Positions 1 to 6,821 of a stretch of 15,321 nucleotides of DNA are shown piece after piece. The position numbers were made by a program, and so were the translations under genes. Within the stretch, counting starts at the first letter, position 1, and every line of letters begins with the position of its first letter. Origin of the DNA: Candidatus Cloacimonadota bacterium. Its GTDB lineage: Bacteria; Cloacimonadota; Cloacimonadia; JGIOTU-2. The notes beneath the pieces are model-generated. The model ran no database searches. It saw nothing but the letters and a program-made list of their open reading frames with translations, and had not been told where the DNA came from. Location of the stretch: the NCBI GenBank assembly GCA_021160355.1, contig JAGHCS010000070.1, positions 1-15,321 on the forward strand, read 5' to 3'.

Positions 1-1
1 G

Positions 2-532
2 AATATCATTATCGGTAATAATGCAGTTGCATTGAACGCTATCGAAGAGCATGCTCAATCACTTGGATTTAACGTAGATAGATCTACTGATTGGATTAAA
101 GGAGAAGCGCAGGAAGCAGGGCGGAGATTATTTCATAGAGCATTAAAAATCAAACAGGAGAAGTCTGCTGATAAACCACTCATTTTCATTTGTGGAGGGG
201 AAACGACTGTGACAATTCAGGGAGAAGGAAAGGGGGGAAGAAATCAGGAAATGGCACTAGCTTTTTTGGATGAAATGAAGAAATTCGGAACAAAAGCTGA
301 AGATATTTATTTTCTTTCAGCAAGTACGGATGGAGATGACGGACCCACTGATGCAGCAGGAGCTTTTGCTTCATATGAAATTTTGCATACGGCAACAATG
401 ATGGAACTTCCAATGGATGAATATCTCTTTCGAAATGACTCCTATACTTTTTTTGATGTCTGCGGGTATTTGTTCAAGACCGGATTGACCGGCACGAATG
501 TGTGTGATGTGCACCTGATTCTTATTACATAA
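2..532 (+). CDS. Glycerate 2-kinase, MOFRL family (3' part, start outside window)
   Basis: The reading frame is open from the left edge and ends at TAA 530-532, so only the last ~176 residues are present. Seen: a GGETTVTIQGEGKGGRNQE stretch and a downstream STDGDDGPTDAAGA stretch, both hallmarks of the C-terminal MOFRL domain of GckA/TtuD-type glycerate kinases. The protein ends with the usual TGTNVCDVHLILI tail. Family knowledge: the enzyme phosphorylates D-glycerate to 2-phosphoglycerate in the cytoplasm, feeding serine, glyoxylate or sugar-acid catabolism into lower glycolysis. It is the only plus-strand gene here, and its last codons overlap the end of the convergent HAD gene by 8 bases. 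A TTG at 32-34 is in frame but unlikely to be the start, because conserved coding sequence continues upstream of it. The N-terminal kinase domain cannot be checked. Confidence 0.93.
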   Translation, partial: NIIIGNNAVALNAIEEHAQSLGFNVDRSTDWIKGEAQEAGRRLFHRALKIKQEKSADKPLIFICGGETTVTIQGEGKGGRNQEMALAFLDEMKKFGTKAEDIYFLSASTDGDDGPTDAAGAFASYEILHTATMMELPMDEYLFRNDSYTFFDVCGYLFKTGLTGTNVCDVHLILIT

Positions 533-1142
533 TCCCGATTTTTATAAGCTCCTTCACCATTTGTTCATAACTAGTAACAAGTATTGATTTCATTCCAATA
601 AACTTTGCAGCAAGAATATTTTCATAATTGTCATCCAAAAATACTATCTCCTCAGGTGAAAGCTTCAAATAGTCCAGAACATGTTGATAGGCATTATGCT
701 CCGGTTTCCGAAAACCTATTTCGTTTGATGGAAATATTTTTTCAAAATAGGGGAGAATGGGCTTGCACATTTCAAGCCACATCGGCACATGGATTTCATT
801 TGTATTGGAAAGAGCGACAATTCTGTAAGACTTACAAAGTTCTTGTAAAAGTTCCGGAATATTTTTGCGAAGTTGTATGAGGATTTGTTTCCACCCCTCA
901 ATAAAATCGTGCTCCGGTATATCTAAATTAAGGCATTTCTTTATGTGTTCCCTAAAGTTTTCCGGACTGATCTCTCCTCTTTCAAACTGAGCATAGGTTT
1001 CATCGAATGGAAAGGCGACATATAATTCTGTGGGATCTATTCCGCATATATTAGCCCAGTAATCACAAGTATTTTTAGGGGAAATATCAATGATGACATT
1101 CCCAAGATCAAAGATGAGAGCTTTGTATTTCTGTGTGAGCAT
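525..1142 (-). CDS. HAD-superfamily phosphatase, YihX-like
   Basis: A 205-residue protein of usual length for a subfamily IA HAD hydrolase. Motif I is FDLGNVIIDI with nucleophile Asp12. The +2 position is Gly (Gly14) rather than the general-acid Asp, as in E. coli YihX. Motif II is SNTN (Ser112), motif III is the Lys of FRKPEHN (Lys146), and motif IV is LDDN (Asp170, Asp171). The helical cap lies between about residues 20 and 100 and contains FERGEIS, also a YihX-type sequence. YihX releases phosphate from alpha-glucose 1-phosphate; the substrate here is not shown by sequence. The ATG at 1140-1142 overlaps the UPF0316 stop by one base (TAATG), with an AGGGA ribosome site 6 bases upstream inside that gene, so translation is probably coupled. 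It is the last gene of the minus-strand run and no terminator is visible after it. Confidence 0.88.
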   Translation of the reverse strand: MLTQKYKALIFDLGNVIIDISPKNTCDYWANICGIDPTELYVAFPFDETYAQFERGEISPENFREHIKKCLNLDIPEHDFIEGWKQILIQLRKNIPELLQELCKSYRIVALSNTNEIHVPMWLEMCKPILPYFEKIFPSNEIGFRKPEHNAYQHVLDYLKLSPEEIVFLDDNYENILAAKFIGMKSILVTSYEQMVKELIKIGIM

Positions 1143-1744
1143 TACTTCCCTTTTCTTTTAAATCTGAAAAGACGCGGGTATGCTTTGAGTTTTGGTGATG
1201 GGTGACGTTTGTGCTTTTTCGGGATCGCCCATTCACTCAGCACACGTAAATCCTCAATTGTATAGAGTGCATTCTCATTATATTTCTTAATAGCAGTAAC
1301 GACACTATGAATTTCTTTTCTTTGTACAGGAAGAAAGATGATCTCTACTTTACCGGCATTAGCTTCAGCGGGAACGTTTGTGACACGATAGCCCAGTCCT
1401 CTAAAATGACTGATGAGCTCATTTGCATTTTTTATGGTAATTATTCGAACAAGCACGATGCCCATTGCAAGCTTTTGTTCGAGGAAAATACCTACAAAAT
1501 TACCCATTGCAAATCCACCGGCATACGCTATATAATTGGTTATATTTGTAAGATTTTGAATGACCTGTCCTATGACAATCAGCCAGATAAGAACTTCAAA
1601 AAAACCGATAATTGGTGCCAAATACCTCATGCCCCGGTTTACAAAAATGATGCGTAAAGTGCCGAGAGAAACGTCGAAGATACGTGAAATGAATATTAAC
1701 AGAGGGAGTAATGCATAAGAGAAGAAACCGGATTCGGTTAACAT
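1142..1744 (-). CDS. UPF0316 family membrane protein (DUF5698 + DUF2179)
   Basis: A 200-residue protein with three predicted membrane segments (about 8-26, 41-64 and 71-90) holding the conserved DVSLGTLRIIFVNRG and AGGFAMGNFVGIFLE sequences of UPF0316. A soluble DUF2179 domain follows (about 95-170) with GYRVTNV, GKVEIIFLPV and YTIEDLR. The tail after residue 173 is rich in Lys and Arg. The family has no established biochemical function; DUF2179 domains resemble small ligand-sensing modules, but that is not evidence of a ligand here. It begins 8 bases after the stop of the NuoI-GltD gene, with only a weak ribosome site, and overlaps the HAD start by one base. It could therefore be a passenger read from the respiratory operon. 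The family call is confident; no role can be assigned. Confidence 0.88.
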   Translation of the reverse strand: MLTESGFFSYALLPLLIFISRIFDVSLGTLRIIFVNRGMRYLAPIIGFFEVLIWLIVIGQVIQNLTNITNYIAYAGGFAMGNFVGIFLEQKLAMGIVLVRIITIKNANELISHFRGLGYRVTNVPAEANAGKVEIIFLPVQRKEIHSVVTAIKKYNENALYTIEDLRVLSEWAIPKKHKRHPSPKLKAYPRLFRFKRKGK

Positions 1745-1752
1745 AAGAATAC

Positions 1753-3525
1753 TTATAAATTCTTTAGGAAGTGATCTATTGATCTTGCAGCACGGTGTCC
1801 GTCTGCAATAGCACTTATCGCATCTTTTGTCTGATTCGCAATATCACCACTTGCAAATATTTTACTATCGCGGGTTCGAAAGAATTCGTCTATCTTTAAC
1901 TGATTTTTTCGCGAGAAGAGCTTTTCATATTCCATTGGAAGAAATGAAAAATCAGCTCCCTGTCCGATAGCAGAAATAACCATATCGACAACGATTGAGA
2001 ATTCTTTTCCTTCGATCAGTACGGGCTTTGGTCGTTTTCCTTCTCCTTGATCAACCATCTCTGCTAATCCATAAATAAAGCTCAGGCGTTTATCTTCTGC
2101 TTGTTCTATTCTTAAAGGAATTGCCTGTGTGATAAAGGTGACTTTTTCTTGCTGTGCATCGATTATTTCTTCTTCATCAGCAGGCATATCCTCGATCCTT
2201 CTTCTGTACAACACAGTAACATCTGCACCAAAGGTTCTGGCAGTACGGGCAGAATCCATGGCGACATTTCCTCCACCTATGACTGCAACCTTTTCTTCAA
2301 AATGAACCTTCTCCCCGCGAGTGATTTTATCAAGCACCTCAAGTCCTGAGATATTACCCGGTAGATCTTCCCCGGGGATTTCCATTTTATAAGGAAGCAT
2401 CAACCCGATAGAGATCAAAACGGCATCAGACTCTTTATGAATTTCCTGAAATGAAATATCTTTGCCAACTCGTGTATTGTACTTTATCTCTACTCCGAGA
2501 GAGAGTATATATTCAATGTCTTTGTCAAGCTGATCATAGGGCAGGCGGTATTCAGGAATGCCATATCTTGTCATGCCGCCGCCTTTATCATTGGCTTCAT
2601 AGATTGTAATTTCATAACCAAGCAGACGCAAATAATATGCAGCACTCAGTCCCCCAGGTCCTGCACCGATTATCGCAATTTGCTTTCCGTTGGAGAGAAT
2701 ATCAACAGGCATTGCTTTTGAATAATCATCCAACTCAACCTGATCTGCAAGGTAACGCTTGAGCCAGCGTATTGAAATAGCATCGCCGGTGTGAGCCAGT
2801 GCACAGTCTTCCTCACATTGATGAGTACAAACCCGACCGCACATCGCAGGCATTGGATTGGTTTCATACATGAGCTTCAGCCCGTCTTCGATCTTGTTTT
2901 CACGAACTGCTTTGATATATCCGGGGATGTCCATATGCGCAGGACATGTTGCGGTGCAAATACCGCATTGAATACAACGGTCGGCTTCTTTCTGTGCCTG
3001 CTCCCTTGAGTACCCTTTCACCATTTCAAGAAAAGATTTTACTCTTTCTTCCGGTGGGAGCATTTCCATTTCGATTCGTCGTGGATCAACGAGCTGATAC
3101 TCTTCTTCTCTTTTATATCCTTTTTTAAATGAATCCCAAGGTTTTTTTTCTGATCCGGGAATAAAACGAAAAACATCGGCGTCAGTATCAATCCACACAT
3201 ATTCATTGCTCATAGAAAGTGATGTTGTTGGGCAGATATCAACACATAGCGCGCACCAGCAGCATCGTCCATAATCAATTCGTGGTCGAAGTCCGCTGTC
3301 GCCTTTGTGAGTTTCTATTCCATCGACGGGTACCATATCAATAGCATGGTTCTGGCAGATTGAAGAGCAGGTTCCACACCCGATGCATGTATCCAGATCA
3401 TTCTGATGAAATCCACGGTAACGAGGAGAGCCAGGTCTTTCTTTCAGAGGTTTGGGTACAGTAAAAGGTTTTTCAAATGCGCGTTTCCATACGTAAAAAG
3501 GTGCGATCCAGTCTTTCAGTTTCAT
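1753..3525 (-). CDS. NuoI-like 2x[4Fe-4S] ferredoxin fused to GltD/NfnL-type NAD(P)H oxidoreductase
   Basis: A 590-residue fusion. Residues ~40-105 are a NuoI/MbxN-like bicluster ferredoxin: Cys47/50/53/57 and Cys88/91/94/98 followed by Pro. Residues ~140-265 are the Fe-S domain of GltD (Fer4_20), with Cys184/187/190/194 and Cys229/233/237/241. Residues ~281-590 are the flavoprotein: FAD fingerprint GAGPGG (287-292), YGIPEYRLP (321-329), nucleotide-binding GGGNVA (417-422), then YRRR..DMPADEEE, a pattern usual for NADPH-preferring GltD, and the FAD motif SGD (559-561). Up to four clusters plus one FAD are predicted. In GltD and NfnL this part moves electrons between NAD(P)H and Fe-S centres. 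Here the N-terminal ferredoxin would dock on the NuoB-like subunit, making this the electron-input/output subunit of the complex. The ATG lies 2 bases after the NuoD-like stop, preceded by GAGAGG. The domain assignment is sure; substrate and direction are inferred. Confidence 0.9.
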   Translation of the reverse strand: MKLKDWIAPFYVWKRAFEKPFTVPKPLKERPGSPRYRGFHQNDLDTCIGCGTCSSICQNHAIDMVPVDGIETHKGDSGLRPRIDYGRCCWCALCVDICPTTSLSMSNEYVWIDTDADVFRFIPGSEKKPWDSFKKGYKREEEYQLVDPRRIEMEMLPPEERVKSFLEMVKGYSREQAQKEADRCIQCGICTATCPAHMDIPGYIKAVRENKIEDGLKLMYETNPMPAMCGRVCTHQCEEDCALAHTGDAISIRWLKRYLADQVELDDYSKAMPVDILSNGKQIAIIGAGPGGLSAAYYLRLLGYEITIYEANDKGGGMTRYGIPEYRLPYDQLDKDIEYILSLGVEIKYNTRVGKDISFQEIHKESDAVLISIGLMLPYKMEIPGEDLPGNISGLEVLDKITRGEKVHFEEKVAVIGGGNVAMDSARTARTFGADVTVLYRRRIEDMPADEEEIIDAQQEKVTFITQAIPLRIEQAEDKRLSFIYGLAEMVDQGEGKRPKPVLIEGKEFSIVVDMVISAIGQGADFSFLPMEYEKLFSRKNQLKIDEFFRTRDSKIFASGDIANQTKDAISAIADGHRAARSIDHFLKNL

Positions 3526-3527
3526 AG

Positions 3528-4697
3528 TTACCTCTCTATCTCAGGTGGGCATGTATGCAGCGAAACCATCAAGCCGGCAAGGTCGGCAAGGTTTGTTCCT
3601 ATCGCTAATTTTTCTAAAACAGCGATTGCATGCGTATAGCTCGGACCACGCACCTGTACTCTTCGTGGATATTCTGTTCCGTCAGAAACCATGTAATAAC
3701 CATATTCGCCGCGAGATGCCTCTGCACGCACATAGGTTTCACCCGCAGGAATTTTCCAGTGAAGGGGATTTGGAATATGAGTATAATAAGCACCATTTCT
3801 CGGCATTTTATTGATAACTTGACGTATCAGTGACACACATTGCAACATTTCTCGGAATCGTACAAAAGTGCGTTCAAGGGCATCGGAATGTGTTCCTGTT
3901 ATCACATTAAAGTCAAGCTGATCATATATTAAATATGGAGAATCTTTGCGGATATCACGAGCTAGACCAGCAGCCCGGGCGTTTGGACCGACAATCCCAT
4001 ACTCATCAACCATAGCTTTTGAAATATATCCGAGTCCTTTTGCACGCATCTTAAAAATCGCATTATTAAGAAGTGCAATTTCCACATCGTAGAGAACCTT
4101 TTCAACACCCTTCATGACTTTTTCAACATGTTCAATAAAGCCGTCTGGAATGTCACCACGTACACCGCCCGGAACCATGTACATATGATACACCCTCGCG
4201 CCGGTCAGTTCTTCAAACAGGTCAAGAATATAATCTCGCTGGGCGACAGTCCATTGAGCTATTGTTCCCATACCGAGTGCGCCAGCCTGTCCACCGATCC
4301 ACATCAAGAAACTTGCAAGCCGTGCCATCTCAAGTACAAGGGTGCGGAGCCACTTGGCTTTTTCAGGAATAGTAATTCCCGCAAGCTCTTCTGTGGCAGC
4401 AGCAAAGACATATTCATTGGTGTCCGGTTCAGGAACACATATTCTGCAGACGATCGTGAAACACTGCAGATATTTTCTTCGTTCCATGAGTTTCTCAAAA
4501 CCACGATGCAGGTAGCCGACATGCGTTTTCAGGTCGACAACTTCGTCGCCGCTCAAAGTCACTTCCAATGAAATATTTCCGGTCACTCCGGGATGTTGAG
4601 GTCCCTGCCAGACCTTTAGAAATTTCTGCGATTCAAGGTCTATGACAGGTATGCCATTTAGTACATTTGGAAATTTTTCTCTATCTCTATTTTTCAT
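3528..4697 (-). CDS. mbxL: NuoD / NiFe-hydrogenase large-subunit homologue, Mbx-type
   Basis: A 389-residue protein similar along its length to complex I NuoD and group 4 hydrogenase large subunits: GPQHPGVTG at 32-40, GYLHRGFEKLME at 61-72, MARL at 124-127 and VPGGVRGD at 175-182. Hydrogenases hold NiFe with RxCGxC near the N-terminus and DPCxxC near the C-terminus. Here Cys84 and Cys87 (CRIC) are kept, but the end reads SLHTCPPEIER, so Cys383 is kept and the fourth Cys is Glu386. The protein stops at that motif with no cleavable tail, so no maturation peptidase is needed. The quinone-site His of NuoD (PSTHG) is Thr39. A normal hydrogenase and a normal quinone reductase are both therefore disfavoured; the Mbx group (in Pyrococcus a sulfane-sulfur reductase) is the best match. 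AGAGG lies 7 bases before the ATG. Orthology to mbxL is from motifs and gene order. Confidence 0.88.
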   Translation of the reverse strand: MKNRDREKFPNVLNGIPVIDLESQKFLKVWQGPQHPGVTGNISLEVTLSGDEVVDLKTHVGYLHRGFEKLMERRKYLQCFTIVCRICVPEPDTNEYVFAAATEELAGITIPEKAKWLRTLVLEMARLASFLMWIGGQAGALGMGTIAQWTVAQRDYILDLFEELTGARVYHMYMVPGGVRGDIPDGFIEHVEKVMKGVEKVLYDVEIALLNNAIFKMRAKGLGYISKAMVDEYGIVGPNARAAGLARDIRKDSPYLIYDQLDFNVITGTHSDALERTFVRFREMLQCVSLIRQVINKMPRNGAYYTHIPNPLHWKIPAGETYVRAEASRGEYGYYMVSDGTEYPRRVQVRGPSYTHAIAVLEKLAIGTNLADLAGLMVSLHTCPPEIER

Positions 4698-4727
4698 ATT
4701 AAAACCTCTGAATGCTGCGTGAACATG

Positions 4728-5267
4728 TTATTCAGGTTCTTTATCAGGATATAATTTTTCTTTCATATATTTCTGTGGGTCATAATGTTTTCTTCCTGGA
4801 CGCGGAAAGAAGGTTTCCTGAGAATACTTCAATGTATCAAAGTCTTTTCGCATGGGTGGAATATTCTGCCAACCCTCGAGCAGGAACGGTTCATCAATAT
4901 CAGGGCTGCCTGGGAAATCAATACCGAACATTTCTTTCAGCTCCTGCTGATATGTCCTTGCTTGTGCCCATAGTGTATGAATTGATTCCATCACGGGTTG
5001 CTTCCTGTCAATTTGTACACGAATGCCAATATCAGTATGAAGTTCATAATTGTGGAGTATATATGTAAGCTGGAAGATCCCATCTTCAATATAATCAACT
5101 GCCGCAAGCATAACAAGATGAGTAAATCCTTCAAACTGCTTGAGATAAGAAATACATTGAACCGCATTGATCTTTGGCATTGTGACGAATATCATATTAG
5201 CTCTCTGTTCTTCTATTTCAGAGATGGGAAATTTTTCGGTAAGTCTTTTTAAAATATCTTTCATCAT
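4728..5267 (-). CDS. mbxK: NuoC / MbxK-like 30-kDa subunit
   Basis: A 179-residue soluble protein with the complex I 30-kDa signature at about 109-121 (ELKEMFGIDFPGS) followed by EPFLLEGWQNIPPMRKDF (126-143). This subunit binds no cofactor; it braces the NuoB- and NuoD-like subunits in the peripheral arm. It is a separate gene, not fused to NuoD as in some hydrogenases. Two adjacent ATG codons (5265-5267 and 5262-5264) are possible starts. An AGGA overlaps the TAG stop of the NuoB-like gene, 9 bases upstream. The 30-base gap to the NuoD-like gene is the widest inside the complex's structural genes, and I see no terminator or promoter in it. Confidence 0.9.
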   Translation of the reverse strand: MMKDILKRLTEKFPISEIEEQRANMIFVTMPKINAVQCISYLKQFEGFTHLVMLAAVDYIEDGIFQLTYILHNYELHTDIGIRVQIDRKQPVMESIHTLWAQARTYQQELKEMFGIDFPGSPDIDEPFLLEGWQNIPPMRKDFDTLKYSQETFFPRPGRKHYDPQKYMKEKLYPDKEPE

Positions 5268-5276
5268 TACTTTATC

Positions 5277-5897
5277 CTACCAATTATAATCAGGCATGTT
5301 CCAGTCTTTGATTACCTTTTTCTGGTTTGCCTTATACCATTCGAAATTTTCGATATACTCGTTTGCTTTTTCCGCTTTACCTTGCTTAATAAGCTCCTGT
5401 AACTTTCTAAGCCCTGCAATAATAGCTTCCGGTCGTGGCATACATCCGGTGACATACGCATCTACAGGAATGTAGTGATCAATTCGGTTTATTGTATTAT
5501 ACGAATCAAAATACATACCTCCGTTAATCGTACAGCTTCCAAGTGCAAGCACAAATTTGGGTGCCTGGATCTGCTCATAGCTTCGGACTATTCGCTTCAA
5601 AGTTTTTATTGAAGCATAACCGCCAATGACAAATACGCATGACTGACGTGGCGTAGGGCGGGGAGCCATACCGTAGCGGAACATATCAAAACGGGCAGTC
5701 ATCAGCGGACGCAGCTCGATCGCTCCGCAGCCTGTGCCGAATCCAAGAATCCATAACGAGTTTGCGCGAGCCCAGTTGAGAAACTTCTCAATAAAACCTT
5801 TCAATGGTTTTACTGTTTCTGGATGAGCATCGCAGAAGTAATCACGCTCAAAATCAGGCATGTCTTTGTTTGGTAATAATCTATTATCTTTCTTCAT
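5277..5897 (-). CDS. mbxJ: NuoB / MbxJ-like small subunit carrying the proximal [4Fe-4S] cluster
   Basis: A 206-residue homologue of complex I NuoB and of the hydrogenase small subunit (WILGFGTGCGAIEL, PTPRQSCVFVIGG, ALGSCTINGG, GCMPRPEAII). It should bind the terminal cluster facing the NuoD-like subunit. Complex I uses tandem Cys-Cys plus two more; hydrogenases use CxxC plus two more. Here only Cys57 is found at the first site because the next residue is Gly58. Cys122 and Cys152 are the expected later ligands. Cys87 sits where NuoB normally has Asp (PRQAD). Either the cluster has three ligands from this subunit plus an unusual fourth, or Cys87 or a large-subunit Cys replaces it. The ATG is preceded by AAGGAG overlapping the NuoH-like stop. 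The N-terminal ~40 residues and C-terminal ~35 residues are less conserved in my reading. Confidence 0.9.
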   Translation of the reverse strand: MKKDNRLLPNKDMPDFERDYFCDAHPETVKPLKGFIEKFLNWARANSLWILGFGTGCGAIELRPLMTARFDMFRYGMAPRPTPRQSCVFVIGGYASIKTLKRIVRSYEQIQAPKFVLALGSCTINGGMYFDSYNTINRIDHYIPVDAYVTGCMPRPEAIIAGLRKLQELIKQGKAEKANEYIENFEWYKANQKKVIKDWNMPDYNW

Positions 5898-5906
5898 AAA
5901 AGCTCC

Positions 5907-6821
5907 TTATAAAACCAAAATAATTATTGCAAGCAGCGCAATAAGTGTGGGAACAAACAGGAAAAATTTTATCGATTGATCTGTTCTGAATCTGGGGAAG
6001 GAGACTCCAACTACTACTGAAATCATGTATATGGAAAAAGTTTTTATAATCAATGCAAAAATATTAGTGGCACCACCAAAGAAGAGATTCATATACAGCA
6101 CAAGCTTGGCAGCATTGAAAATACCCCGATTAGTTTGCATAAGCGCGAGATAACTCCCATGGAACTCTGTTGGTGGTCCGATAGGGATTTCCTGTGGTGC
6201 AAGCACCACACTAAAAGGATTGTGCATGTTCATCCCAAGCAGAGCAATGAGTGCTGCGATCGTTGCAAGCGGATTGGTAAATAATGTCCAATTCAGGATA
6301 CTGCCCTGTTGTGCGAGAACAATAGTGGTTATATTCAGTGTATGATATTGGATAACGATTGCAATTATGGAAAGGGCAAAGGGGACTTCGAACGCAGTCA
6401 TCTGAGCAAGACCACGAGCAACTCCAATCGCACTGTATGGATGTCCGCTCTCACCAGCGCCGAGTGCCATGCCGAGTTGACCGAAAAAGATAAAATACAT
6501 TACAAGCAGCACATCACCCGACACACTGAAATTGCTGAAAATCGTTGATCCGAGTATTGCAGGAATGAATAAATAAGTGCCTATTCCACCGGCAATTCTG
6601 AAAACCGGTCCTAAGAAGAACATGATCCCGTGAGTAACAGCAGTCCTTTTGCCATAGGTTTTAATAATATCGATAAATGGCTGCCAGAACGGAGGTCCGA
6701 TCCTACCCTGCACTCGTGCGTATATCTTACGGACAATACCTCCGAGTGAGAGTCCCCAGATTGTGATAACTGCAAGGGAGATCAGGGAGTAGAGGATTTT
6801 AAGAACAAGGGGAGTATCCAT
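5907..6821 (-). CDS. mbxM: NuoH / MbxM-like membrane connector subunit
   Basis: A 304-residue integral membrane protein, slightly shorter than complex I NuoH, with about eight membrane segments. Conserved landmarks: RVQGRIGPPFWQPFIDIIK (36-54), GAGESGHPYSAIGVARG (121-137) with Glu124, the EVPFAL loop (Glu145), and the acidic loop EIPIGPPTEF (211-220) that faces the NuoB/NuoD-like subunits in complex I. It joins the peripheral redox arm to the antiporter subunits and carries part of the axis of charged residues used for coupling. The ATG overlaps the stop of the double antiporter gene by one base (TAATG), with a strong GGGAGG 7 bases upstream. It lies directly before the NuoB-like gene, as in Mbx loci. 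Confidence 0.92.
   Translation of the reverse strand: MDTPLVLKILYSLISLAVITIWGLSLGGIVRKIYARVQGRIGPPFWQPFIDIIKTYGKRTAVTHGIMFFLGPVFRIAGGIGTYLFIPAILGSTIFSNFSVSGDVLLVMYFIFFGQLGMALGAGESGHPYSAIGVARGLAQMTAFEVPFALSIIAIVIQYHTLNITTIVLAQQGSILNWTLFTNPLATIAALIALLGMNMHNPFSVVLAPQEIPIGPPTEFHGSYLALMQTNRGIFNAAKLVLYMNLFFGGATNIFALIIKTFSIYMISVVVGVSFPRFRTDQSIKFFLFVPTLIALLAIIILVL

Noticed and set aside
4128..4571. 147-codon plus-strand open frame opposite the NuoD-like gene
   Set aside because: It is antisense to a strongly conserved gene and its translation resembles no family I know.
3528..4697. Functional group 4 NiFe hydrogenase (Mbh/Ech)
   Set aside because: The fourth NiFe ligand is Glu386, the DP of DPCxxC is HT, there is no C-terminal cleavage extension, and no maturation genes are nearby.
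3528..6821. Reading the NuoB/C/D/H-like genes as part of ordinary NADH:quinone oxidoreductase (complex I)
   Set aside because: No NuoE/F/G, NuoA or canonical NuoJ is present, Mrp-specific subunits precede them, the quinone-site His is absent, and the large subunit keeps hydrogenase-type cysteines.
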